Positions 7,853-14,974 of a stretch of 16,459 bases of DNA are shown here, one piece after another. The DNA lies in the NCBI RefSeq assembly GCF_040545805.1, contig NZ_JBEPMO010000030.1, positions 1 through 16,459 on the forward strand, written 5' to 3'. The position numbers and the translations under genes were made by a program. Source of the stretch: Moheibacter stercoris. Its GTDB lineage: Bacteria; Bacteroidota; Bacteroidia; Flavobacteriales; Weeksellaceae. Position 1 is the stretch's first letter. The number at the start of each line of letters is the position of its first letter. The notes below the pieces were generated by a model. The model ran no database searches, was not told where the DNA came from, and worked only from the letters and a program-made list of their open reading frames with translations.

Positions 7853-7869
7853 ACTTTGAATTTCAAAGT
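7853..7869. promoter_or_regulatory. Operator-like inverted repeat, copy 2 (before the metallophosphoesterase)
   Basis: ACTTTG-AATTT-CAAAGT, 6-bp arms with a 5-nt AT spacer, lies in the 35-nt gap after the 101-residue membrane-protein gene and ends only 2 nt before the ATG at 7850. Spacing and orientation match the other two copies. Confidence 0.6.
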
Positions 7870-7885
7870 TGATTGATAAATTTTT

Positions 7886-8191
7886 TTAGTTGCCTGCAAT
7901 AGGTGAATGAAAAATGCCAACAGCCAATTCTGCCCAAATCAAAAGAAAACTTAGAAGGATAAGACCAACTACGACAAGTCGTTTGCTTGTGGAATTTAGG
8001 TTTCGGAGTGTCCATTCAATTCCCGAAATAAGAGCGAAAAGCAAAATTCCCATCAATAGAAAGTCAAAAGCTGACCAATTTACTTCCTTGGTAAATTGCA
8101 TGGCGAGAAAGGGTAGGCTTAGAAGAGCGGCTCCCAATCCTAACATCCCAAAATATCGTTTTCGAGATGGTTTTGAGGTTTGTTTTATCAT
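7886..8191 (-). CDS. Small three-helix membrane protein, unknown function
   Basis: The 101-residue product has a basic start (KQTSKPSRKR) and three hydrophobic segments at about 13-31, 43-60 and 71-95. The last contains AELAVGIFHSPIAG near the C-terminus, a pattern I associate with unnamed Bacteroidota membrane proteins; I cannot give it a function. It begins 25 nt after the regulator's stop codon with no inverted repeat or promoter-like box between. It is therefore probably the last gene of the operon that starts at 9181. The heptapeptide NSTSKRL (66-72) just before its third helix also occurs before the third helix of the 223-residue protein encoded two genes upstream. Confidence 0.72.
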   Translation of the reverse strand: MIKQTSKPSRKRYFGMLGLGAALLSLPFLAMQFTKEVNWSAFDFLLMGILLFALISGIEWTLRNLNSTSKRLVVVGLILLSFLLIWAELAVGIFHSPIAGN

Positions 8192-8216
8192 GTCTGTGAT
8201 TTTATAAGTTAGTAAT

Positions 8217-8510
8217 CTAAACGTTTCCTAGTAGTTTTTCTAGGGCCGATAAATGATCTTGAAAAGCTCGTTTTCCTTGTTGAGTAACGCGATAAGAAGT
8301 TCGAGGTTTTTTGCCCACAAATTCTTTTTTAATTTCAATGTATTCGACCTTTTCCAAAGCAGATGAATGACTTGCCAAATTTCCATCGGTGACTTGTAGG
8401 AGGTCTTTCATTTCGGTAAAATCCACCCAATCATTCACCATCAGAACCGACATGATTCCTATGCGTACGCGATTTTCAAAATTTTTATTTAGTCCATCAA
8501 TGATACCCAT
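8217..8510 (-). CDS. Small winged-helix transcriptional regulator (HTH_34-like)
   Basis: The 97-residue product is essentially one winged helix-turn-helix domain. Helix 1 is around FENRVRIGIMSVLM (11-24), the HTH around DFTEMKDLLQVTDGNLASHSSALEK (30-54) with the recognition helix near 42-54, and the beta wing is YIEIKKEFVGKKPRTSYRVT (57-76), ending in a short helix that could dimerise. This matches the one-domain regulators of the MarR/ArsR-like PF13601 group common in Bacteroidota. No ligand or metal site is evident. I chose ATG at 8510 because it makes a TAATG overlap with the stop of the upstream membrane gene; an in-frame start at 8576 would add 22 residues read from within that gene. The coupling suggests autoregulation through the inverted repeat at 9190-9206. 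It is the obvious candidate to bind all three copies, which is inference. Confidence 0.85.
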   Translation of the reverse strand: MGIIDGLNKNFENRVRIGIMSVLMVNDWVDFTEMKDLLQVTDGNLASHSSALEKVEYIEIKKEFVGKKPRTSYRVTQQGKRAFQDHLSALEKLLGNV

Positions 8511-9181
8511 TAGTTGTATCGCTTTTGCATCAAAATTCCGTAAATGATGTGTAATACTCCAAATCCGATTGCCCAAAAATACAATCCATATCCGATAAAA
8601 AATAGAGAAATTAAACCCAATCCAATTTCACACAAAGCCAAAGAATGAAATTCCTTCAAAGTGTATTTGCTTCCATTCAACAGAGCCATTCCATAAAAAA
8701 TCAACATCGCTGGAGCGATCAATCCCGCATGCCCATAAACCAAAAGTGCAAGACAGAAAATTCCTCCAGCAATTAAAGGAATTGCCACTTGGACAAATAA
8801 TCGTTTTGAAGTGGAATTCCACAATTGAACTCCTTGTTTTTTGGCTTTTATTGAAGAATGGTAAAATGCAGTAGTTCCCGATAAAAAGATCACGGCTGCT
8901 GCGATTCCAAATAAGAGAATGTTTTTTTCTGAAAATAAATCAATTAGGCCATTTGGGTAATCATAATGTTGAGGTCTTCCATTTCCATAGGTTTCCAAAT
9001 TGGATGGAACTACCATCTCATCAAATTTCATTTTATATACAACATAATATGCAGCCACAGCTCCGAGCAAAGAATAAATTCCTGCCATGATTCCTGTCCA
9101 ACCGCTTAGAGACATAAACCTTGTACTGCGCTCCATCATGGAACGTATTTCTTTTAATTGATTTTGAGGATTTTCATTCAT
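8510..9181 (-). CDS. Six-helix membrane protein co-transcribed with the winged-helix regulator
   Basis: The 223-residue product begins with an amphipathic charged stretch (LKEIRSMMERSTRF, 9-22). About six membrane helices follow, near 25-48, 87-106, 127-148, 152-169, 178-200 and 202-217, with one larger soluble loop at 50-86. Proteins of this type often sit beside small winged-helix regulators in Bacteroidota, but I know no function and see no enzymatic motif. The pairing, with stop and start overlapping as TAATG, suggests the membrane protein is the regulator's sensor partner or its main target. It is the first gene of its operon; the third inverted-repeat copy lies 8 nt before the ATG. Confidence 0.78.
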   Translation of the reverse strand: MNENPQNQLKEIRSMMERSTRFMSLSGWTGIMAGIYSLLGAVAAYYVVYKMKFDEMVVPSNLETYGNGRPQHYDYPNGLIDLFSEKNILLFGIAAAVIFLSGTTAFYHSSIKAKKQGVQLWNSTSKRLFVQVAIPLIAGGIFCLALLVYGHAGLIAPAMLIFYGMALLNGSKYTLKEFHSLALCEIGLGLISLFFIGYGLYFWAIGFGVLHIIYGILMQKRYN

Positions 9182-9189
9182 CTTAAAGA

Positions 9190-9206
9190 ACTTTGAATTA
9201 CAAAGT
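9190..9206. promoter_or_regulatory. Operator-like inverted repeat, copy 3 (before the membrane protein/regulator operon)
   Basis: ACTTTG-AATTA-CAAAGT, 6-bp arms and a 5-nt AT spacer, ends 8 nt before the ATG at 9181. On the minus strand the upstream arm reads TTTACTTTG, overlapping the likely -7 region. This copy precedes the operon that encodes the winged-helix regulator, as expected for an autoregulated system. Confidence 0.62.
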
Positions 9207-9253
9207 AAATGAATTTTTCAATTCGTTAATACAAATTGGAAATAAATTTCAAA

Positions 9254-11215
9254 TTATTTTTTTCGGAATTTGATTGGAGGAAAGAAAAACTTGTACGGAT
9301 TTTTAAAGAATTCCTTGATTACCGCGCCAAACATAGGGAATATATGAATGATTTGAATGTTGTTGGATCGCATGGCCAAGGTCAAAGACAACAAGAAACT
9401 CACGATGAAGTTAAATCCGCCGATTAAAAATACCGAAACAATGGATACGATTATCGTCATCAAGGTGATTCCTCCGTAATCAATTCCGGCCATACCCATT
9501 GCTAAATTTCCTGCAGCAAAGGTAATGTGTCGGATGTCAAATGGAATATTTAGAAATTCCCCAACCAAAAAAGCGGAACCCATCATGAAACCAAATAATA
9601 TGTTTCCAATTACACCACCGTTATTTTTTTCGAACCAATTCGCAATTTTTCTTCTACGTTTGTCTCCAAAAAAACGTTTCAAAAACGGATGATGGTAGAT
9701 TCTTTCTGGGATATTGTAATAGCGTTGATTGTTGATAACCAATCCTGAAACCAATCCCGAAATGAATAAAAAGAAACCAGCAATGGAAGCGTACCAAATA
9801 ATCCATGGATTGAAGTAAGCCAATTCGTCCCAATATTTCAAGGCATCACTTACGCTCACAACGGTCCATCCAAATGCGTGTCGCAAGAGCATAAATATTC
9901 CTGTCGCAAGGGCAAAGGCTGCGGTAACGTTCCCTATAAAGGCAATCATTTGACTTCGACTCAATCTTGCAAAAAGACGAGCAAAATCGTGGTAGTTAAT
10001 ATCTTTATCTTGTTCGTTGCTTTTTAACGTATGCGCAATCAATGCTGCTGTCATCGCAGGTTGTTTGGTTGCCAAAGTCAAATGCAATAAATAAATCGCA
10101 AGGAAACCCATAGCATAATTTAACCCAAATAAAAAGGCCGTGGAGAAAGGCGAAATATCGGGAATATGACCCATCCAATATTTGATGTAACAGAGAACTG
10201 CCACAATCAAACCTCCACCTGCAGCCGTCATATAGAGTTTAAAATATTCTTTTGCAGAAGTAGTAATGTATTTTTCGCCTGTTCTCCCATTGTGGTAGGT
10301 TGCCAAAAAGGTTACCAAATAAACGGTAGAAGAAATTTGCTTCGAAACAAAATTTTGTGGTGAATAATATTCCACCCACATTTTGGTTGCATTGGAGAAA
10401 AACACCACCAAATCATTGTCAGACTTCAAATCACTTAGGTTTTTCACCAATTCTTTGACACGTTGCAATTCTTGATTGATTCGGTTGATTTTTAAGGTTA
10501 CTTTCAAGGAAATCCCTTTGTTGTCTTTTTGAGTTAAAATATCATTCAAATAAATCGTACAACTTTTGATGGATTGCCTAATTCCTAATAAATCAAATGG
10601 CAATTCGGGATTTTCGATGATATTACGAATGTCAATAGACAGTTTGTTGAACGGTGTTTTGGAATATTCCCCCAAGGGACGATAACGCATCATCTCATTG
10701 TCTGAAAATCCACCACTGATTCGATCCATTAAAATATTGATGGATTCAATAAGCTGAGACTTTAAATCTTTTCGAATGCTGTTCAATTCAGAATCTTCTG
10801 AATTTCGGAAAAGAGCGGTATAAAATCGTTCCCATCGATCTTTGGGAATTAATTTAAAATTTTTGAAATTGGATTGATCATAAAACAAATCATTCACAAT
10901 GGAAGTCAAGGTATGGTCATCCTCAATTTCGGGTAACATGATATCATAAAATTTCTTCCTTAAAACAGAAAATAACGAGTCTTCCTGCATCAAACCAGAA
11001 GTGGTCAAGAATTTCATGAATTTTAATGAGGTAAAAATCTCTTTTAATTCTAGGCTAAAACGACGGTGAAAATCATCATCAATTTCTAATTTCAACGTGA
11101 TGGTATCCATGAAGGTTATGATGTCTGGATAGTCCTTCTTGGCTTTGTGAAAAAGCTTCGAGAGAAATTTTTTTTCTGTCCTTGCGTCACGTGAGAAAAT
11201 AGAATCCAACCTCAT
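9254..11215 (-). CDS. Gcr-family (PF10136) polytopic membrane protein, 'site-specific recombinase' by legacy name only
   Basis: The 653-residue product has a long soluble N-terminal half (about 1-325) rich in charged helices. A membrane half follows, with helices near 328-348, 356-382, 423-446, 468-496, 533-556 and 581-615. The loop after the second helix carries ATKQPAMTAALIA (about 382-394), the best-known conserved stretch of the Gcr family. The name comes from a gonococcal 'crossover' gene, but no integrase, resolvase or transposase catalytic motif is present and the topology is that of a membrane protein. I chose ATG at 11215 over an in-frame TTG at 11221; nothing favours the TTG. It is probably transcribed alone from the -7 box at 11238-11245, divergently from the hydratase gene. 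The operon at 9181 starts 73 nt after its stop. Confidence 0.75.
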   Translation of the reverse strand: MRLDSIFSRDARTEKKFLSKLFHKAKKDYPDIITFMDTITLKLEIDDDFHRRFSLELKEIFTSLKFMKFLTTSGLMQEDSLFSVLRKKFYDIMLPEIEDDHTLTSIVNDLFYDQSNFKNFKLIPKDRWERFYTALFRNSEDSELNSIRKDLKSQLIESINILMDRISGGFSDNEMMRYRPLGEYSKTPFNKLSIDIRNIIENPELPFDLLGIRQSIKSCTIYLNDILTQKDNKGISLKVTLKINRINQELQRVKELVKNLSDLKSDNDLVVFFSNATKMWVEYYSPQNFVSKQISSTVYLVTFLATYHNGRTGEKYITTSAKEYFKLYMTAAGGGLIVAVLCYIKYWMGHIPDISPFSTAFLFGLNYAMGFLAIYLLHLTLATKQPAMTAALIAHTLKSNEQDKDINYHDFARLFARLSRSQMIAFIGNVTAAFALATGIFMLLRHAFGWTVVSVSDALKYWDELAYFNPWIIWYASIAGFFLFISGLVSGLVINNQRYYNIPERIYHHPFLKRFFGDKRRRKIANWFEKNNGGVIGNILFGFMMGSAFLVGEFLNIPFDIRHITFAAGNLAMGMAGIDYGGITLMTIIVSIVSVFLIGGFNFIVSFLLSLTLAMRSNNIQIIHIFPMFGAVIKEFFKNPYKFFFPPIKFRKK

Positions 11216-11237
11216 TAGCAAATTTTTAAATCAGTCG

Positions 11238-11245
11238 CAAAAATA
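11238..11245 (-). promoter_or_regulatory. -7 element for the Gcr-family gene
   Basis: On the minus strand this reads TATTTTTG, an exact TAnnTTTG match, 22 nt before the ATG at 11215. The region about 19 nt further upstream is only AT-rich, without a clear TTTG. Confidence 0.45.
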
Positions 11246-11319
11246 AGGATTATCAAATAAATAGATTTAAATCATGTTTTAAAGCCACCAGATTTTACCA
11301 TATTCTCAAAAATAACTCC

Positions 11320-11328
11320 TAATTTTCG
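11320..11328 (+). promoter_or_regulatory. Possible -7 element for the enoyl-CoA hydratase gene
   Basis: TAATTTTCG, 15 nt before the ATG at 11344, is close to but not an exact match for TAnnTTTG. No convincing -33 box is seen. It is the best candidate in the 128-nt divergent spacer. Confidence 0.3.
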
Positions 11329-11343
11329 TCAAATTTTTAGAGT

Positions 11344-12111
11344 ATGACATATCAAAATTTACTTGTAGAGATAGAAAATAAGATTGCGGTCGTTACATTG
11401 AACCGTCCGCAAGCCCTTAATGCATTAAACAAAGACTTGTTAACTGATCTTAGCAATTTTTTGGACGAAGCGCAAAATAACGCTGAAATTCGAGTGGTTA
11501 TTTTGACTGGAAGCGGAGAAAAATCTTTTGTCGCAGGTGCAGATATCAAAGAATTTTCAGATTTCAATGGAAATCAAGGTGAAGAATTGGCGCAAAAAGG
11601 TCAAGAAACCGTGTTCAATAAAGTAGAAAATTTCTCTAAACCAGTAATTGCCGCTGTAAACGGATTTGCATTAGGTGGAGGATTGGAATTGGCGATGTCG
11701 GCACATTTTAGAATTGCGTCTGAAAATGCAAAATTAGGTTTGCCAGAAGTTACTTTGGGTTTGATTCCTGGATATGGAGGAACGCAGCGTTTGCCTAAAT
11801 TAATTGGAAAAGGACGTGCGGCACAAATGATTTTTACAGCTGAAATGATTTCAGCGCAACGCGCATATGAAGTAGGTTTGGTGAACGAAGTCGTTCCACA
11901 AGCAGAATTATTGGATCGCGCAAAAGCTATAGCTTCTAAAATTGCTGGAAATTCGTCTATTGCAATTTCAAAAGCAATTTATGCGATGAATTTAAGCGAT
12001 ACTGATCAAGGATTTGATGCGGAAATTAAATCGTTTGGCGAATTATTTGATCAAGCTGATTTCAAAGAAGGCGTTTCTGCATTCTTGGAGAAAAGAAAAC
12101 CAAATTTTTAA
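11344..12111 (+). CDS. Enoyl-CoA hydratase (crotonase)
   Basis: A 255-residue canonical crotonase of full length that hydrates trans-2-enoyl-CoA to 3-hydroxyacyl-CoA in the cytoplasm (beta-oxidation or related acyl-CoA routes). Oxyanion-hole segments are FVAGADIKEF (62-71) and ALGGGLELAMSA (109-120). Both catalytic glutamates are visible: Glu115 in GGGLELA and Glu135 in GLPEV. The family signature IPGYGGTQRLPKLIGKG follows at 141-157. The C-terminal FKEGVSAFLEKRKPNF is also standard. Nothing downstream forms an obvious terminator, and the next gene has its own -7 box. Compared with the crotonase-like gene at 4712, this one keeps the full catalytic pair. Chain-length preference cannot be told. 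Confidence 0.92.
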   Translation: MTYQNLLVEIENKIAVVTLNRPQALNALNKDLLTDLSNFLDEAQNNAEIRVVILTGSGEKSFVAGADIKEFSDFNGNQGEELAQKGQETVFNKVENFSKPVIAAVNGFALGGGLELAMSAHFRIASENAKLGLPEVTLGLIPGYGGTQRLPKLIGKGRAAQMIFTAEMISAQRAYEVGLVNEVVPQAELLDRAKAIASKIAGNSSIAISKAIYAMNLSDTDQGFDAEIKSFGELFDQADFKEGVSAFLEKRKPNF

Positions 12112-12145
12112 CGCGAATTCGAATTTCGCAACTATTTGATTAAGG

Positions 12146-12153
12146 TATTTTTG
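12146..12153 (+). promoter_or_regulatory. -7 element for the lipoprotein gene
   Basis: TATTTTTG is an exact TAnnTTTG match. It lies 19 nt after an ATTT sequence that could serve as a weak -33 box, and 46 nt before the ATG at 12199. Confidence 0.45.
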
Positions 12154-12198
12154 GAACTTCTAATTGTATTAACTCTATAATTGTAAACTTTAAATAAA

Positions 12199-12684
12199 AT
12201 GAAACCCAATTTTATATTTTATTTATTATTTCTAGTGAATGTTGTTTCATGCCAAAAAGATATTAATGACGTTTTTAAGGATGAAAGAGTTAAGCATATA
12301 TTTATAGAATTTACAGAAGAGTTGAAAGAAAGTGCCTATAGAGATGGAAATAAAATTTTTATAGAAGTGTATTCGATTAAGTCAGAAAATGATTGGTGTT
12401 TAAGTTTTGATAATGTAGATTATTATAGATCAGATGATAACTATGCGAAATTTAGTTACAAAGGTTTTAAAGTTTATGTCAATGAAAACGTACCTCGAAC
12501 AATCGCTAATTTTAATAAATACGAGAATTCAGCGAATTTCCCTCCACCAACTGATTTTATTTATCCTATCCAAGAATTTCTTGAAGCAAATCTTTGTTTC
12601 AATCAAGATTCTATAAGTGTCAATCGAGTAAACTATAAAAATCCAGATTATTTAAATAAATGGATATATTTCGAAAATGATTAA
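12199..12684 (+). CDS. Predicted lipoprotein, unknown function
   Basis: I do not recognise this 161-residue protein. It starts with a lipoprotein signal: MKPN, a hydrophobic run, then the lipobox VVSC with Cys18 as the likely acylated residue. Residues 19-161 are polar and aromatic-rich with a mostly beta-strand look (HIFIEFTEEL, NKIFIEVYSI, AKFSYKGFKVYV). Two cysteines in the mature part (in NDWCLSF and ANLCFNQ) could form a disulfide. By eye its codons are more AT-rich than those of the flanking metabolic genes, as often seen for accessory or recently acquired genes. It sits alone between the hydratase and the SDR gene, with a promoter-like box upstream. Confidence 0.7.
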   Translation: MKPNFIFYLLFLVNVVSCQKDINDVFKDERVKHIFIEFTEELKESAYRDGNKIFIEVYSIKSENDWCLSFDNVDYYRSDDNYAKFSYKGFKVYVNENVPRTIANFNKYENSANFPPPTDFIYPIQEFLEANLCFNQDSISVNRVNYKNPDYLNKWIYFEND

Positions 12685-12722
12685 AATCGATTGTTTACAA
12701 ATACAATATTGAAATTAGTAAT

Positions 12723-13433
12723 ATGAATTTAACAGGAAAAGTAGCCTATATCACAGGCGGTACAAAAGGAATTGGATATGGAACGGCAAAAGTTCTATTG
12801 GAAGCGGGAATGCGTGTCGCAATTAGCGGTAGAAATTTAGAAGATGCTCAAAAAGCAGCAGCTAGTTTAGGTGAAACTTCAAAAATTATCGGTGTTCAAT
12901 CCAATGTTGGGAATTTCGAAGATGAAGTAAATACTGTAAACGAAATTGTCAAGCATTTCGGACAAATTGATGCAGTTCTAGCCAATGCTGGTGTAGGGAA
13001 TTTTGCTCCAATCGACCAAATGTCATTGGAAGAATGGAATCAAATGATCGATACCAATTTAACAGGATCTTTTCATACGTTGAAAGCAACGGTTGAAGAA
13101 TTGAAAAAATCCAAAGGATATTACATCACCTTATCAAGTTTAGCAGGAACCAACTTTTTTGAAAATGGAGCAGGTTACAATGCGTCGAAATTTGGTGTAG
13201 TAGGATTTACCCAAGCTGCGATGTTGGATTTACGTAAATATGACATCAAAGTGTCGACCATCATGCCAGGATCTGTAGCGACAAATTTTAACAACCATGT
13301 TCCAAGTGATTCCGATAAATGGAAAATTCAACCAGAAGACATCGGTCAATTGGTGTTGGATTTATTGAACATGAACCCACGTACTTTACCAAGTAAAATT
13401 GAAGTTCGTCCGACACGTCCGGATTTGAAATAA
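12723..13433 (+). CDS. Short-chain dehydrogenase/reductase (SDR) family oxidoreductase
   Basis: A 236-residue classical SDR. The cofactor-binding TGGTKGIG is at 11-18, and the NAG motif at 88-90. The catalytic tetrad is visible as Asn112 (in DTNLTGSF), Ser139 (LSSLAG), Tyr152 and Lys156 (YNASK). The PG motif follows (MPGSVATNF, 181-189). The SGRN segment near residue 36 suggests NADP(H) preference, because an arginine follows the second strand where NAD enzymes have aspartate; this is inference. Substrate cannot be assigned. It starts 38 nt after the lipoprotein gene, with no clear promoter seen, and ends at the terminator 13458-13493. Confidence 0.88.
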   Translation: MNLTGKVAYITGGTKGIGYGTAKVLLEAGMRVAISGRNLEDAQKAAASLGETSKIIGVQSNVGNFEDEVNTVNEIVKHFGQIDAVLANAGVGNFAPIDQMSLEEWNQMIDTNLTGSFHTLKATVEELKKSKGYYITLSSLAGTNFFENGAGYNASKFGVVGFTQAAMLDLRKYDIKVSTIMPGSVATNFNNHVPSDSDKWKIQPEDIGQLVLDLLNMNPRTLPSKIEVRPTRPDLK

Positions 13434-13457
13434 AGATTCACATTAAATGAATGCTTG

Positions 13458-13493
13458 ATTCCCTTAACGATTTCGATTGTTAGGGGAATTTTT
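13458..13493 (+). terminator. Rho-independent terminator after the SDR gene
   Basis: ATTCCCTTAAC (13458-13468) pairs with GTTAGGGGAAT (13479-13489), 11 bp with one U-G wobble and a 10-nt loop, followed by a T run. It lies 24 nt after the SDR stop codon. Confidence 0.82.
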
Positions 13494-13601
13494 ATGAATA
13501 TAGATGTAAAGATTTGGATGCAAATAATAAAAATTGAAATTCAAATAAGAATCAACCTAATAATTCTAACGACTAATTTCTGATTTCTAACTTCTAAATT
13601 T

Positions 13602-13609
13602 TACCTTTG
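13602..13609 (+). promoter_or_regulatory. -7 element for serS
   Basis: TACCTTTG matches TAnnTTTG exactly and lies 16 nt before the serS ATG at 13626. The -33 region is poor. Nothing else is seen in the AT-rich stretch 13494-13601. Confidence 0.5.
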
Positions 13610-13625
13610 TGAAAAATTTAAAAAA

Positions 13626-14894
13626 ATGTTAGTCGTATCTGCTATTCAAGAAAACAAAGAGAAAGTCTTAGAGGGACTTAAGAAGAGAAATTTTAAACAG
13701 TTGGAATTGGTAGAAGAAGTTTTGACTTCGGATGAACTTCGTCGTAAAACACAATTCGAACTTGATAATGTATTAGCAGAATCCAACAAATTATCCAAAG
13801 AAATCGGACAACTTTTCCAACAAGGAAGAGCAGATGAAGCGAACGAATTGAAAGCAAAAACAGCCGATCAAAAAGTTCAAATCAAAGAATTGCAAGATTT
13901 GTTGGCGAAATATGAAGAATCCATCAAACACATCTTATATCAAATCCCAAATATTCCCAACGAGAAAGTGGTTGCAGGAGTAAGTGCTGAAGATAACGAA
14001 ATCGTATTTGAAAAAGGAGATGCTTCTCCAAAACCAGATGCAATGCCGCATTGGGATTTGGCGAAAAAATTCAATTTGATTGATTTTGAATTAGGTGTGA
14101 AAATCACCGGAGCTGGTTTCCCAGTTTATTTAGGAAAAGGAGCAAGATTGCAACGTGCGTTGATCCAATATTTCTTGGACAAAAACACAGAAGCAGGTTA
14201 TACCGAAGTTATTCCACCCTTTGTCGTGAACGAAGCTTCTGGTTATGGAACAGGACAATTGCCCGATAAAGAAGGTCAAATGTATTTTGTAAACGAAGAC
14301 AATTTGTATTTGATTCCAACTTCCGAAGTTCCTGTTACCAATATTTTCCGTGATGAATTGGTCAATGAATCCGAATTACCAATTAAACTAACTTCTTATT
14401 CACCTTGTTTCCGTCGTGAGGCAGGAAGTTATGGAAAGGATGTTCGCGGATTGAACCGTTTGCATCAATTTGAAAAAGTAGAAATCGTTCGAATTGAGAA
14501 ACCAGAAAATTCTTATGCTGCACTAGAGGAAATGGTAGAACACGTAAAAGGATTGTTGGAAGATTTGGAATTGCCGTACAGAATTTTAAGATTATGTGGA
14601 GGTGACACCGGTTTTGCATCAGCGATGACCTATGATTTTGAAGTGTTCTCAGCAGCACAAGAAAAATGGTTAGAAGTTTCTTCTGTTTCCAACTTTGAAA
14701 CCTTCCAAGCCAATCGTTTGAAATTGCGTTATAAAAAAGAAGGCAAAAATGAATTCTGTCATACCTTGAATGGTTCTGCTTTGGCATTGCCTCGAATTAT
14801 GGCGTCAATTTTGGAAAATCATCAACAAGCCGATGGAAGTATCAAAGTTCCAGAAAAATTAAGAGCCTATACAGGATTTGATTCGATTGCATAA
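13626..14894 (+). CDS. serS: Seryl-tRNA synthetase
   Basis: A 422-residue class II aminoacyl-tRNA synthetase that charges tRNA-Ser (and tRNA-Sec where present) with serine in the cytoplasm. The N-terminal 1-115 contains the two long coiled-coil helices that grip the tRNA variable arm. The catalytic domain shows IPTSEVPVTN (230-239, serine binding), motif 2 around SPCFRREAGSYGKDVRGL (259-276) and motif 3 NGSALALPRIMASILE (382-397). Length and both ends match the bacterial enzyme. It has its own -7 box and a strong terminator, so it appears to be a single-gene unit. Confidence 0.97.
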   Translation: MLVVSAIQENKEKVLEGLKKRNFKQLELVEEVLTSDELRRKTQFELDNVLAESNKLSKEIGQLFQQGRADEANELKAKTADQKVQIKELQDLLAKYEESIKHILYQIPNIPNEKVVAGVSAEDNEIVFEKGDASPKPDAMPHWDLAKKFNLIDFELGVKITGAGFPVYLGKGARLQRALIQYFLDKNTEAGYTEVIPPFVVNEASGYGTGQLPDKEGQMYFVNEDNLYLIPTSEVPVTNIFRDELVNESELPIKLTSYSPCFRREAGSYGKDVRGLNRLHQFEKVEIVRIEKPENSYAALEEMVEHVKGLLEDLELPYRILRLCGGDTGFASAMTYDFEVFSAAQEKWLEVSSVSNFETFQANRLKLRYKKEGKNEFCHTLNGSALALPRIMASILENHQQADGSIKVPEKLRAYTGFDSIA

Positions 14895-14918
14895 TTGCTC
14901 ATAAAATCAATACAATAC

Positions 14919-14956
14919 AAAAGCCGAAAGAAAATAAATTCTCTCGGCTTTTCTTT
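14919..14956. terminator. Terminator after serS, probably bidirectional
   Basis: Positions 14919-14932 pair with 14939-14952 in a 14-bp stem with one mismatch and a 6-nt loop (GCCGA/TCGGC core), flanked by A and T runs on both sides. It can stop serS from the left and the minus-strand phosphatase gene from the right. Confidence 0.82.
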
Positions 14957-14974
14957 TAAATAAAAATATGATAA

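Noticed and set aside
8511..8576. 22-residue N-terminal extension of the winged-helix regulator
   Set aside because: It is read from inside the upstream membrane gene; the TAATG overlap at 8510 marks the natural coupled start.
9254..11221. Site-specific recombinase or mobile element
   Set aside because: No tyrosine- or serine-recombinase motif, no terminal repeats and no target duplication; sequence and topology are those of the Gcr membrane family.
12113..12129. Terminator after the canonical enoyl-CoA hydratase (GCGAA...TTCGC)
   Set aside because: The stem is only 5 bp and not followed by a T run.
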